NCBI RefSeq assembly: GCF_012932565.1
Contig: NZ_JABBYJ010000001.1
Location: 1,984,001-2,048,000, forward strand
Source of the DNA: Sneathiella limimaris
GTDB lineage: Bacteria > Pseudomonadota > Alphaproteobacteria > Sneathiellales > Sneathiellaceae
Direction: 5' to 3'
Length of the DNA stretch: 64,000 bases
Positions 16,579-25,245 of the stretch are shown here, piece by piece. The notes below the pieces were generated by a model, which was not told the origin of the DNA, did not search any database, and was given only the letters and a program-made list of their open reading frames with translations. Every line of letters starts with the position of its first letter. Position 1 is the stretch's first letter. Both the position numbers and the translations under genes were made by a program.

Positions 16579-17312
16579 TAACGACTCCCAGTTGTTGAGT
16601 AGAAATTTAGGTCACGAATGACCTCAGCACGAATTTGCGAAATTGGTATGACAGTCTCCCTGCAGTCTCTCAAAACCGTGCCAAAAACGATACGAATGAA
16701 AAAACGATAACACCAAGATTGTTCGTGTGAAAACATTTAATTTTATTTCAGAGAATGCTTTCAAACGTTTGAAAGCCAAACATTTTTTGTTAGAAATGGC
16801 TAAAATTTGGGCCTGATTAAAAGTCAGGCAGGGGTGCATATTTTTCAATCATCGATTGGATTCAAACACAGGTTTTTACACATGCTTGAAGTTACTTGGA
16901 AATAAAGCGTTCTGAAACAGGATGAACTTTCTTAAAATTTCGAATCAATGCAATCGAAACTAAAACGCAAATTATTTGCTCAAAATATCATCGAAACTAT
17001 CCGTCGTTAATTCAGCATGGCTTGTTTCGATCAACCTTTGGCAGTCATTTGAATAAAATCAAAAAATGTAACTTTTGGCATAGGAGAGTCGATAAAATTG
17101 GCTCTCAAATATGAATATGATTCACAGTTCACGTTTATTTTATGGGTTTCTTTCATCAAGCCTCATTTAGCCACGAATTTTACTTGTTTTAGAGAATTGG
17201 AATAGGTATCTAGGGCGCAGACAAGCGAATAAGCAATTAGTTATGTAACGTAAAAACCTTCAGAAATTAAACAATGAGAAGAGGGTTTTGTGACGACGGT
17301 GGGGGCCGACGG
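16579..17312. other. Long AT-rich intergenic region between the ABC operon and a PAS gene
   Basis: About 730 bases without a credible gene lie between two divergent transcription units. It holds a 20-bp perfect palindrome (16757-16776), described separately, about 180 bases before the binding-protein start. A weak promoter candidate for the rightward PAS gene is TTGTTT (17184-17189) and TATCTA (17207-17212), 17 bases apart. The remainder is AT-rich with several A/T runs and GATTGAT-like stretches. No tRNA-like or protein-coding signal was recognised. Confidence 0.6.
16757..16776. promoter_or_regulatory. Perfect 20-bp palindrome, candidate operator
   Basis: GCTTTCAAAC is followed directly by its exact reverse complement GTTTGAAAGC, with no spacer. 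A central CG flanked by AT-rich arms is the form used by LacI-family and some other dimeric repressors. The site lies about 180 bases upstream of the binding-protein gene of the ABC operon and about 535 bases before the PAS gene. No regulator gene is adjacent. Palindrome seen; operator role inferred. Confidence 0.5.
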
Positions 17313-17840
17313 ATGTCCATAAAGCAGTTTGGGGATGTTGACTGGAGTGATGACCGGTTACGCGAGTTTGCGGCTTATTGGGATAGCCTCAGAACTTCCG
17401 ATGAACTTCCCCGGCAGTCAGACTTTAATCCAGCAGATGTAACTCATTTATTGCCAGGTATGGCGATTTATGAACTTCAGCCAGACGGCCAATTACATTG
17501 TCGCCTGATGGGGACTGGCTTGGCTGATGCATTTGGATGGGACTACACCAATTTGGATTTCCTGAGCCTTTGGACCGATGTGGAACGGGAGCAGGTTCGC
17601 CAGCACTTTATACAGATGCTTAAAAATGGCATGGGGCTTTACACCGATCTCATTGGCTATACGGAAAGCGGGGTTAAGGTCACTGGAAGTTCTATCTGCC
17701 TTCCTGCTTTGGATAATGAAGGGCAGGCAAACCGGATCATCGGGATGACGGTGGCGCCGGAGCGTATGGGGCAATTTGGAACCCGTGAAGATAAAGTTGT
17801 AACCATCCACGCAACGCGGGCATGCCATATTACTTTTTAG
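17313..17840 (+). CDS. PAS_5-family protein
   Basis: A 175-residue single-domain protein of the alphaproteobacterial PAS_5 family. It begins with the typical helix and motif FAAYWDSLRTSDELPRQSDFNPADVTHLLPGMAIYEL, continues with LHCRLMGTGLADAFGWDYTNLDFLSLW and ends in a strand pair around RIIGMTVAPERM. There is no output domain, so it may be a free sensory module or bind a partner. ATG 17313 is preferred; an in-frame ATG at 17274 would add 13 Arg/Gly-rich residues. It converges on the acetyltransferase gene with an 18-base gap. Ligand unknown. Confidence 0.82.
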   Translation: MSIKQFGDVDWSDDRLREFAAYWDSLRTSDELPRQSDFNPADVTHLLPGMAIYELQPDGQLHCRLMGTGLADAFGWDYTNLDFLSLWTDVEREQVRQHFIQMLKNGMGLYTDLIGYTESGVKVTGSSICLPALDNEGQANRIIGMTVAPERMGQFGTREDKVVTIHATRACHITF

Positions 17841-17858
17841 TGTGAGTATGGCTGTCTT

Positions 17859-18488
17859 TTAAGGGACTTGAGCAAGGAAATCCTCAGTCTTGGAGAAGAA
17901 ATCAGCCACATGTTTGCCATCCACCAGCGCATGATGGGCCTGCAAGTTTAAAGACAGAATCCAATCCTCGCCGCGTTGGATATATTTGCCCCAGACAATC
18001 CGCGGAATACAGTCATCTTTATGCATCATCGGGTGCATGGCACCTGTAAGGTGTATCCACGGCATGCAGGAAAGATAGGTCCAGTTCAGCGCATCTGCGT
18101 TGTCTTCCAGCTTGGTTTGGGTTTTCGCAGCTTCAATTCTCTCTGAGGCAATTTTGTTGAACTCATGCCAGTTCTCCGCAAAGGGGACTTCACAAAAGGC
18201 AAAATCATTTTCGTTGATCGGGACCGTAAATGAGGGATCGGTCCGGTCGACTTCAAATACCCCGTCCTCATCAAAACGCATGCGCAGTTCCGGAATGTCA
18301 TTGATAGCCCGCATCACCGAAAAAAGTGTGAAGTTAAAAAGTGGTGGCCTCATGTCTCGCGACGTTGTCATCAGCGGTGTTACATTAATATCTGTCGTTA
18401 GCGACAGGAATGGAAAATCAGCTTTGCGAAAAAGATGGTAGGCTTCTTTTCGGCTCCAGCGATCCAGATCAACCCGCTTTATATTCAT
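17859..18488 (-). CDS. Chloramphenicol acetyltransferase-like (CatA fold) acyltransferase
   Basis: A 209-residue member of the type A chloramphenicol acetyltransferase family. The catalytic HHxxxDG motif is present as HHALVDGKHVADFF (about residues 185-198), and the N-terminal FPFLSLTTDINVT and RMRFDEDGVFEVDRTDPSFTV segments fit the fold. Many chromosomal relatives do not act on chloramphenicol, so resistance cannot be assumed; another acyl-CoA-dependent O-acetylation is equally possible. It lies 23 bases downstream of the leftward LysE exporter gene and is probably cotranscribed with it. Confidence 0.85.
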   Translation of the reverse strand: MNIKRVDLDRWSRKEAYHLFRKADFPFLSLTTDINVTPLMTTSRDMRPPLFNFTLFSVMRAINDIPELRMRFDEDGVFEVDRTDPSFTVPINENDFAFCEVPFAENWHEFNKIASERIEAAKTQTKLEDNADALNWTYLSCMPWIHLTGAMHPMMHKDDCIPRIVWGKYIQRGEDWILSLNLQAHHALVDGKHVADFFSKTEDFLAQVP

Positions 18489-18511
18489 GGACTTACCCGC
18501 TTTTCTTTAAG

Positions 18512-19159
18512 TTAAGCCTGTTCCCAGAACGCCCATAAATCCTGTGCTGGAATATAGGCGCCAAGGGCCATAACTGCGCTTCCTGCAACTTTTGTCAGGC
18601 GGGTGCTGTTGGATGCGCCTTGATTTAGGCGGGCTGTGATGGCGCCAGCGAATAGGCCGACAGACCCCATGATGACAAGGGCTGTCAGCTGGAAAAGGAC
18701 CCCAAAGAAAACCAGCTCGAACGTCACATTCTGGCTGTCCGCACTGACGAACTGCGGCAGGAAGGCCAGGAAGAACAGCGCGACTTTTGGATTAAGGATA
18801 TTCATCAAAATGGTCTGGCGATAAATCTGGCCAAGAGGAGGAGCAATTCCATCCTTGTGGACTGTAACGGCCGGAGCATGGAAAATCTTCCAGCCGATGT
18901 AAATGAGGTAAGCAGCCCCTGCATATTTCACGAGCGCAAAAAGAAGGGGGGAGCTTGCCAGCACGGCAGATAATCCAACTGCCGCCAAAGTAATATGGAC
19001 AAAAATCCCGGTAATCAGCCCCAGTGCTGCAACAAGGCCCGCTTTCCAGCCCTGTGCCAATCCGCGCATAGCCACATAGATAATGTCTGGCCCCGGCGCG
19101 ATTGTCAGCATGAAGGCGGATGAGATAAACAGTAGAATTGTTGCCAGATCTGGAAGCAT
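18512..19159 (-). CDS. LysE/RhtB-family amino-acid exporter
   Basis: A 215-residue inner-membrane exporter with six predicted helices. The N-terminal FISSAFMLTIAPGPDIIYVAMRGLAQGWKAG contains the family hallmark TPGP-like motif (APGPD) and G-rich helix 2. Later segments AAYLIYIGWKIFHAP and FLAFLPQFV are also diagnostic. ATG 19159 (MLPDLATILLF) is chosen; a TTG at 19189 would add ten polar residues not seen in homologues. Substrates in the family include homoserine, threonine and lysine; the one here is unknown. Probable operon with the CAT-like gene. Confidence 0.88.
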   Translation of the reverse strand: MLPDLATILLFISSAFMLTIAPGPDIIYVAMRGLAQGWKAGLVAALGLITGIFVHITLAAVGLSAVLASSPLLFALVKYAGAAYLIYIGWKIFHAPAVTVHKDGIAPPLGQIYRQTILMNILNPKVALFFLAFLPQFVSADSQNVTFELVFFGVLFQLTALVIMGSVGLFAGAITARLNQGASNSTRLTKVAGSAVMALGAYIPAQDLWAFWEQA

Positions 19160-19275
19160 CAAAATGACCCTTGGATTGAAGTTGCCCAACGCTATCGGCT
19201 TTATCTTCTATCGACAAGATCAAAATGGATCGTGTAAGAGGAGCGTTGTCAGATGCGTGAAGGGGCTATCTGGTG

Positions 19276-19785
19276 ATGGTTTTGAGTAGGGAGTTGGATT
19301 TCGTGGAGATTAAATACCGGGCAGCCGTGGATGAGGATGCGGATGGGTTGATCGAGCTGGTTGACCGTTGTTATGCGGATTATGAAGGCTGCATTCTGGA
19401 TGTGGATGCAGAGGAGCCACAGCTTCGATATATCGCCACTTATTTTGCAGAAAAAGACGGTGAGTTCTGGGTTGCGACGCGGGATGCGCAAATTGTCGGA
19501 TCCATAGGCTATACCTATGATAAAAGGGTCTGTGAAATAAAACATCTATATGTGGACAATCGCATCCGCCGCCAGGGTATCGCCACCAGGCTGTGTGATT
19601 TGGTCGAAAATGCCGCTCATCAAAGAGAGGCTGAAAAGTTAATTCTCTGGACGGATACGCGTTTTGAAACTGCTCATCAACTCTATGAGCGGCGGGGGTT
19701 TAAAGGCAAGACTGAGACACGAGAGCTACAGGATCTCAGTCAAACCACAGAATACTATTATGAGAAGTCTTTGCGCAGCGCATAA
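19276..19785 (+). CDS. GNAT-family N-acetyltransferase
   Basis: A 169-residue GNAT protein. The acetyl-CoA pyrophosphate loop is IKHLYVDNRIRRQGIATRLCDLVENAA (about residues 92-118), with R-R-Q-G-I-A at the nucleotide turn. The strand before it is GSIGYTYDKRVCEI, and the final ETAHQLYERRGFKG motif is classical. The acceptor substrate cannot be deduced. GTG 19273 and ATG 19276 are adjacent and both possible as starts. It stands divergent from the LysE gene with a small gap and precedes an unknown gene by 52 bases. Confidence 0.87.
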   Translation: MVLSRELDFVEIKYRAAVDEDADGLIELVDRCYADYEGCILDVDAEEPQLRYIATYFAEKDGEFWVATRDAQIVGSIGYTYDKRVCEIKHLYVDNRIRRQGIATRLCDLVENAAHQREAEKLILWTDTRFETAHQLYERRGFKGKTETRELQDLSQTTEYYYEKSLRSA

Positions 19786-19837
19786 ATTGGTGTAAGACAC
19801 TCTCCCGGAAAACAAGCACGTTTATGGAATTCGGCTC

Positions 19838-20170
19838 ATGGAATATCCCATCAAGGATATGAAAGACATTGGTATTGAGGATCTTGGCATCGAGGTAGAT
19901 GGCGAGGGGTCATTTGCCGTTCAGATCAAAGGGTATGAGCACCGCTTCACGGCTGAGGAAGTTGTCGCTGAAATGTCTGACCAGCTGGAAGTGCGCAATT
20001 CCATAAAAAATGCACTGCTCAGAAAAGCACAAAAAGTCATTTTGTCAGGATTGAAAAAAGGACGCCTCCGATTAAGCGAGGAGGAACTTGAAGATTTCGA
20101 CCTGAATATGTTGATTTGGTTCGCCGACAAAGCGTTAAAAGGCGAGCACAAATCTTACCTGACAAAATAG
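19838..20170 (+). CDS. Hypothetical protein, 110 residues
   Basis: Not recognised. The protein is acidic in its N-terminal third (KDIGIEDLGIEVDGEGSFAVQIKG) and then strongly helical and charged (AEEVVAEMSDQLEVRNSIKNALLRKAQKVILSGLKKGRLRLSEEELEDFD). There is no signal peptide, cysteine pair or membrane segment. It lies between the GNAT gene and argC, 34 bases before the latter, and may be carried on the argC transcript. The ATG at 19838 is preceded by TCGGCTC, a weak ribosome site, but the codon usage and a stop close to argC make it a credible gene. Confidence 0.6.
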   Translation: MEYPIKDMKDIGIEDLGIEVDGEGSFAVQIKGYEHRFTAEEVVAEMSDQLEVRNSIKNALLRKAQKVILSGLKKGRLRLSEEELEDFDLNMLIWFADKALKGEHKSYLTK

Positions 20171-20204
20171 AATAGGGAACTGCCAACTCTGGCAGGCAAC
20201 TAAA

Positions 20205-21266
20205 ATGAGTGAGACAGATACAAAAATCAAAGCTGGTATCCTGGGTGCCAGTGGCTATACGGGTGCGGAAGCGATGCGGCTTTTGCTCCGGCATCCATCG
20301 GTAGACCTGACCCTGCTGACAGCAGACCGCAAAGCTGGTCAATCCGTCGAGGAAGTTTATCCCCATTTGGGTGGCTATGGCCTGCCGGATATGATTTCCG
20401 TGGATGAGGCCGACTGGTCATCTGTCGACGTTGTTTTCTGCGGATTGCCTCACGGTACGACACAGGAAATTATCGCAACCCTGCCAGCCAATGTGAAGGT
20501 CGTTGACCTGAGCGCGGATTTCCGGATCAGGAATGCGGAAACTTACGCAGAATGGTACGGTCACCCCCATATGGCGATGGATCTGCAAAAGGATGCGGTA
20601 TATGGCCTAACCGAATTTTACCGGGATGATGTGAAAGCCGCGCGGCTCGTGGCTTGCCCCGGTTGCTATCCGACAGCAACCCTGATTGCGCTTCTGCCGT
20701 TGGTATCTGCCGGGTTAATTGATGCCAAGGACCTGATCATCGATGCAAAATCCGGTGTGACAGGCGCGGGCCGTGGCCTGAAGCAAAACACACTTTTCAG
20801 TGAGGCTGGCGAAGGGCTTAGCCCTTACAGCGTTGCCAAGCATCGGCATGCACCTGAAATTGAGCAGGAGGTTGCCAGGGCAGCAGGACTGGACGCCGCT
20901 GAAATGCGGGTCAATTTTATTCCACATCTTATTCCGATGAGCAGGGGTGAATTGGTGACCTGTCATGTTCGGCTGGCAGATGGCGTCAGTGTTCAGGATA
21001 TCCGCACCGAATTTGCAAACCGGTTCAAGGATGAGCCATTTGTCCGCTTGCTGGATGAAGGTAATGTCCCGCAGACCCAGATGGTTCGGGGATCAAACCA
21101 TTGCGTCCTCAATGTGTTTGAGGATCGGATCCCGGGCCGGGCAACCGTAATTGCGACAATCGATAACCTGGTCAAAGGGTCTAGCGGACAGGCTGTTCAA
21201 AATATGAACCTGATGTTTGGACTTCCTGAAACCCTGGGACTTGAACAGGTTGCCCTGTTCCCATAA
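20205..21266 (+). CDS. argC: N-acetyl-gamma-glutamyl-phosphate reductase
   Basis: ArgC reduces N-acetylglutamyl-5-phosphate to the semialdehyde, the third step of arginine synthesis. The 353-residue protein has the NADP-binding start AGILGASGYTGAEAMRLLLRHP, the catalytic Cys in VACPGCYPTA and the C-terminal GSNHCVLNVFEDRIPGRATVIATIDNLVKGSSGQAVQNMN. The HRHAPEIEQEV segment supplies the second catalytic residue (His). It is the longer, type 1 form. It starts the conserved block after the accessory stretch and is followed by the gamma carbonic anhydrase gene after 33 bases. Confidence 0.97.
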   Translation: MSETDTKIKAGILGASGYTGAEAMRLLLRHPSVDLTLLTADRKAGQSVEEVYPHLGGYGLPDMISVDEADWSSVDVVFCGLPHGTTQEIIATLPANVKVVDLSADFRIRNAETYAEWYGHPHMAMDLQKDAVYGLTEFYRDDVKAARLVACPGCYPTATLIALLPLVSAGLIDAKDLIIDAKSGVTGAGRGLKQNTLFSEAGEGLSPYSVAKHRHAPEIEQEVARAAGLDAAEMRVNFIPHLIPMSRGELVTCHVRLADGVSVQDIRTEFANRFKDEPFVRLLDEGNVPQTQMVRGSNHCVLNVFEDRIPGRATVIATIDNLVKGSSGQAVQNMNLMFGLPETLGLEQVALFP

Positions 21267-21299
21267 CAAAAAAAAACAGATTAAAGACGGAGCTTAACG

Positions 21300-21824
21300 A
21301 TGAGCAGCAATATCAGAACCTTCAAGGGGACAACCCCAGAGATTGATGAAAGCGCGTTCATCGCTCCGTCTGCTGAGGTGATTGGCGATGTTGTCATCGG
21401 CGAGAAATCCAGCATCTGGTTTAACTGTGTTGTGCGCGGTGATGTGAATTACATACGGATCGGCAAGCGCAGCAATATTCAGGACGGGACTGTTATTCAT
21501 GTGTCCAACGGCACGCATCCAACTGTTGTTGGGGATGATGTTCTTGTTGGACATAACTGCCTGGTCCATGGCTGCACATTGGAAGATGGAAGCTTTGTCG
21601 GTATGGGGGCAACTATCCTGGACGGTGCGGTCGTTGAGGGCGGGGCCATGGTCGCGGCAGGCGCACTGGTCACCCCCAACAAGCGGGTTCCTCGCGGTGA
21701 GCTGTGGGGTGGATCCCCAGCCAAATGCCTGCGTAAGCTCAGTGACGAGGAAATCTCCAACCTGACGAGCGGCGCAAAGCATTATGCGGAGCTCGCTCAG
21801 ATTTATAAATTAGATGAGCAGTAG
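21300..21824 (+). CDS. Gamma carbonic anhydrase-family hexapeptide-repeat protein
   Basis: A 174-residue left-handed beta-helix protein of the gamma carbonic anhydrase family. Repeating hexapeptides (IGDVVIGEKSSIW, IRIGKRSNIQDG, VVGDDVLVGHNCLVHGCTL, VGMGATILDGAVV) run through residues 25-140. The RGDVNYIRIGKRSNIQDGTVIH segment supplies the family Arg/Asp and the first zinc His; H in LVGHNCLVHG supplies the others. A C-terminal helix (LSDEEISNLTSGAKHYAELAQIY) packs the trimer. Whether it hydrates CO2 or serves another role is not settled for many bacterial members. It ends three bases from the convergent phaC. Confidence 0.9.
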   Translation: MSSNIRTFKGTTPEIDESAFIAPSAEVIGDVVIGEKSSIWFNCVVRGDVNYIRIGKRSNIQDGTVIHVSNGTHPTVVGDDVLVGHNCLVHGCTLEDGSFVGMGATILDGAVVEGGAMVAAGALVTPNKRVPRGELWGGSPAKCLRKLSDEEISNLTSGAKHYAELAQIYKLDEQ

Positions 21825-21827
21825 GGC

Positions 21828-23654
21828 CTAACCCGCTGCTTTTCCAGGCTTTGCTTTAACTTTGACATAAGACCCAGGTGCGTCCTCTAAAGGTTTTAGT
21901 TTCCCTTTTGAAGGATCGCGAGCAGGGACTTTTTTGCCGGATTTCTTGGATAACCACTTATCCCAATGTGGCCACCAGGAACCAGGGTGTTCCGTCGCAT
22001 CAGCAAACCAATCTTCAGCCGTTTCATATTTCTTGCGAGAACTGTTCGTCCAGTATTGATACTTCTTGGCATCTGGATGGTTAATCACGCCCGCGATATG
22101 ACCAGAGCCCGCCAGACAGAATTCGGCGGGACCGCTCATCAACTGAGTGGCTTTATATACAGATGTATAAGGCGCGATATGATCTTCTTTGCTGGCTTGA
22201 ACAAAGATGGGTGTCTTGACCTTGGAAAGGTCAATGGACTGTCCGCCAAGGGTTAGACCGCCCGGTTTGCTAAGCAGGTTCTTCTGGTACATGTTGCGCA
22301 AATAGAAGCTGTGCATTTGCGGGGGCATGTTGGTCGTGTCGCAGTTCCAGAACAGCAAATCAAACGGGAAGGGATCCTTACCCATCAGATAATTATTCAC
22401 AACAAAAGACCAGATTAGATCGTTAGAGCGAAGCATGTTGAAGGTGGTCGCCATATTCTTGCCTTCAAGATATCCAGCTTCCTTCATTTTCCGTTCAATC
22501 ATCTGGACTTGCTCTTCATCAGTAAAGAGCAACAGATCACCTGCGTCTTCAAAATCGGTTTGGGTCGCAAAGAAGGTGCAGGCCTTGATCCGGTCTTCAT
22601 CAATCGCTGCGAGATAAGCAAGGGTAGCTGACATCAGCGTTCCGCCGATGCAATAGCCAATGGCGGTAACCTCTTTTTCACCCAATGTTGTTTCGATCGC
22701 ATCAAGAGCAGCCAGAATGCCTTCCGACATATAGCTTTCGAACGTTTTGTGGATGTGCCGCTCATCCGGATTAACCCAGGAAATCACGAAGACGGTGTAA
22801 CCCTGATCAACGCACCATTTAATGAAGGAATTTTCCTGCTTGAGATCAAGAATATAAAATTTGTTGATCCATGGCGGTGTAATCAGAAGTGGGCGCTTAT
22901 ACACTTCCTTGGTGGTGGGAGTGTACTGAATGAGCTGCATCAGATCATTTTGAAAGACAACTTTGCCATCAGTAACTGCAACATTTTCACCAACCTTGAA
23001 AACGCCTTCGGGCACCATGCGTGGATTAAATTGCCCGCGACCATTGCGCATGTCCTCCAACAGGTTTTCCATACCTGCGATCAGGTTTTCGCCCTTTGTT
23101 TCATAGGTCCGTTTCAAGACTTCAGGATTGGACCAGAAGAAATTGCTCGGCGACAGGGCGTCGGTAAATTGTTTGGTATAAAAATCTACTTTCTTGTGAG
23201 TAAATTCATCCATACCTTCTACATCCGCGACCATGTCATTAATGGATTTCGCTGTCAGCAAATAGGACTGCTTGATGTAGTCAAAGATCTGGTTTTTCCG
23301 CCACTCCTCAGATTTGAACCGCTTGTCGCCTTTGTCCGGTTCAATGACCGGATCAGCCTTCTGACCAGTTGCCGCCATGGCAGCGTTTTGCCAAAGGTTC
23401 ATGTAGCCCTGCCATAGTTCGGTCTGAGCCTGGACGAGTTTATCCGGCTCTGTTAGTAGTTTCTGAGTAAGTTCCAGAAATGCATTTCCGATATTCAACG
23501 GATCCAGGTCAGGCTTGCCCATGGATTTCTGTTGCTCGTAAAACTCGTTTACCAGCTCCATACTCTTTTCCGAGAGCTTGGCCATATTATCAGTGAATTC
23601 CTGACTGTTTTCAGGAAATGTTGGGAGTTGAAAGTCCTCTGTAGTCTTGGTCAT
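21828..23654 (-). CDS. phaC: Class I poly(3-hydroxyalkanoate) synthase
   Basis: PhaC polymerises (R)-3-hydroxyacyl-CoA into polyester granules used as carbon store. The 608-residue protein is of class I length. The alpha/beta-hydrolase core carries the lipase-like box GYCIGG with the nucleophilic Cys, the Asp in QASKEDHIAPY and the His in GSGHIAGVINHP, plus PPWINKFYILDL and FVISWVNPDERH. The Lys-rich C-terminus (KKVPARDPSKGKLKPLED) resembles other alphaproteobacterial synthases. No phaA, phaB, phasin or depolymerase gene lies in the window, so precursor supply comes from elsewhere. It is divergent from the OmpA-like gene. Confidence 0.96.
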   Translation of the reverse strand: MTKTTEDFQLPTFPENSQEFTDNMAKLSEKSMELVNEFYEQQKSMGKPDLDPLNIGNAFLELTQKLLTEPDKLVQAQTELWQGYMNLWQNAAMAATGQKADPVIEPDKGDKRFKSEEWRKNQIFDYIKQSYLLTAKSINDMVADVEGMDEFTHKKVDFYTKQFTDALSPSNFFWSNPEVLKRTYETKGENLIAGMENLLEDMRNGRGQFNPRMVPEGVFKVGENVAVTDGKVVFQNDLMQLIQYTPTTKEVYKRPLLITPPWINKFYILDLKQENSFIKWCVDQGYTVFVISWVNPDERHIHKTFESYMSEGILAALDAIETTLGEKEVTAIGYCIGGTLMSATLAYLAAIDEDRIKACTFFATQTDFEDAGDLLLFTDEEQVQMIERKMKEAGYLEGKNMATTFNMLRSNDLIWSFVVNNYLMGKDPFPFDLLFWNCDTTNMPPQMHSFYLRNMYQKNLLSKPGGLTLGGQSIDLSKVKTPIFVQASKEDHIAPYTSVYKATQLMSGPAEFCLAGSGHIAGVINHPDAKKYQYWTNSSRKKYETAEDWFADATEHPGSWWPHWDKWLSKKSGKKVPARDPSKGKLKPLEDAPGSYVKVKAKPGKAAG

Positions 23655-23936
23655 TTTGTCCCTCTCCCGACGTTATGATCTTGCTTGTCTTCTACTTTAG
23701 CAGACTCAAATCTCTTGGCATCAAAAAATCGAAAAAATATGGCATTTTAATGAGATTGCTCTGAATATATTGCGGAATTGGCCCCCATGTGCTTTAAGTT
23801 ATTGATTATTATTTTCGTGGGCGGGTTTTAGCAGTACGTCATTTGCCGTCGTTAGAATTAAAACCACAGACCAAAGCAGGTGCAGGCAGTTATGGTTGTA
23901 ACAAAGATTATTCCGTTTGAACTTGAGGTGGAGAGT

Positions 23937-25139
23937 TTGAAGCGTGGCGCGTCCCGAATGGCGATCGCAGCCAGCTTTCTGGCACTCGCAGGTTGTTCAA
24001 CACCAGACTGGGTTAATCCAGTTAATTGGTTTGAAGACACCGCGGACGCACCCCAACAGATAGAGCAGCCCGAAGAAGAGGTTGCAAAAGCGCCAGCTAC
24101 GTCTTCGGATGAGGATGGTGAATTTCCAAAATTGGGGGATACACCTCCGGTGCCTGGGAAAACAATTTCCATCAAGGACGCTGAAACAATTGAGCAAGGT
24201 CTGAAGGCCGACAAAGAAAAAGCTCAGTATACAGATCAGAAGCTACGCGCAGATACAGCGATCCAACCACTACCTACGCCCAAGCCGGTCGAAGCGCCAG
24301 CCCCGGCAGCAGCTGCACCTTCAGCATCGGTTGCCTCTTCCGGGCCACTTACAGCTCCGGCAACTGTTGCGCCGGTGACTTCAGCGCCCTTGACTGCGCC
24401 TAAACCTGTTTCAGCTGGGACTGCTCCTACGTTGGCCGCGCCATCTCAGGCTACTCAGGGCGGCGTTAAGCTGATGCCAAATGCAGCGCCAGTAACAACC
24501 CCGGAAGATGCTTATGCACAGCGTGTTCCAGGCGGGAATACAGTTGTGATTAGTGGCAGTGGTGTAAATGATGTTTATCAGCGTCAGCTGGCAGCTTCTG
24601 CAGCAACGACGACGACTTTGCCTGCAAGCACGCAGTTCCAGTCCTATCCTGTTCAGCCTCTGAATAACTCAGCGGTCGCTGTCTCACCGATCGTTCAGGA
24701 TACCTATAACCAACCTGTTGCCCTTGGATATGGAAATGCGACAGGTGTTGGGGGTGCTGCCCAAAACGTCGGCTATTCCTCTTATGGTGAGCCAGCAGCC
24801 ATTATTCATTTTGAAGTTGGATCCTCACGGGTTGGATCTGGCGACATGAGTAAACTGCGGTCCATTGCTAAGCAATATGGTCAACAGGGCGGTATCGTGA
24901 AAGTGGTCGGACATGCATCCAGCCGGACACGCGAACTACCTCTCGATCGGCATAAGCTTGTTAATCTGCGGATGTCTCAAGAGCGAGCGACCAGCGTGGT
25001 CAAAGCGCTGATTAATCTGGGTGTTCCGTCCGAGAGTATTGCCGTTGAATCCAAGAGTGATTTGATGCCTTTGACCCGCGAAGCCATGCCTAGCGATGAG
25101 GCAAAAAACCGCAGAACGGAAATCTTCCTCGTCAATTAG
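23937..25139 (+). CDS. OmpA-family lipoprotein with Pro/Ala-rich linker
   Basis: A 400-residue envelope protein. The C-terminal 120 residues form an OmpA/MotB-type peptidoglycan-binding domain: IIHFEVGSSRVGSGDMSKLRSIAKQ, VVGHASSRTRE, RMSQERATSVVKALINLGV and the NRRTEI end. The N-terminus has a lipobox (FLALAGCS), placing it on the outer membrane after lipidation. A long Ala/Pro/Thr linker joins the two. I place the start at TTG 23937, because GAGGTGGAGAG lies directly upstream and MKRGASRMAIAASF makes a proper signal sequence; GTG 23880 and ATG 23892 would add an unsuitable acidic leader. It probably ties the outer membrane to the cell wall. Confidence 0.85.
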   Translation: MKRGASRMAIAASFLALAGCSTPDWVNPVNWFEDTADAPQQIEQPEEEVAKAPATSSDEDGEFPKLGDTPPVPGKTISIKDAETIEQGLKADKEKAQYTDQKLRADTAIQPLPTPKPVEAPAPAAAAPSASVASSGPLTAPATVAPVTSAPLTAPKPVSAGTAPTLAAPSQATQGGVKLMPNAAPVTTPEDAYAQRVPGGNTVVISGSGVNDVYQRQLAASAATTTTLPASTQFQSYPVQPLNNSAVAVSPIVQDTYNQPVALGYGNATGVGGAAQNVGYSSYGEPAAIIHFEVGSSRVGSGDMSKLRSIAKQYGQQGGIVKVVGHASSRTRELPLDRHKLVNLRMSQERATSVVKALINLGVPSESIAVESKSDLMPLTREAMPSDEAKNRRTEIFLVN

Positions 25140-25245
25140 AGAAACATCGTTTAAATAACGGTTGACCAAAATGAGCCAAAGGAAGAAAAGCTTCCTTTGG
25201 AGTGGATAAGCTCAACCAAATGAGACAATTACCGAGAACAGACCG

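Noticed and set aside
16668-16690. Sigma54-like element TGGCACG upstream of the ABC operon (minus strand)
   Set aside because: The -24 half matches, but the -12 half lacks the required GC dinucleotide at the correct spacing.
17859-18488. Acquired chloramphenicol-resistance gene
   Set aside because: The fold and catalytic motif are present, but there is no mobile-element context and chromosomal relatives often act on other substrates, so a resistance label would be unsupported.
22749-23417. A 222-codon open frame antisense to phaC
   Set aside because: It lies wholly inside the well-supported phaC gene on the other strand, has no ribosome binding site or recognisable domain, and its composition is that of a shadow frame.
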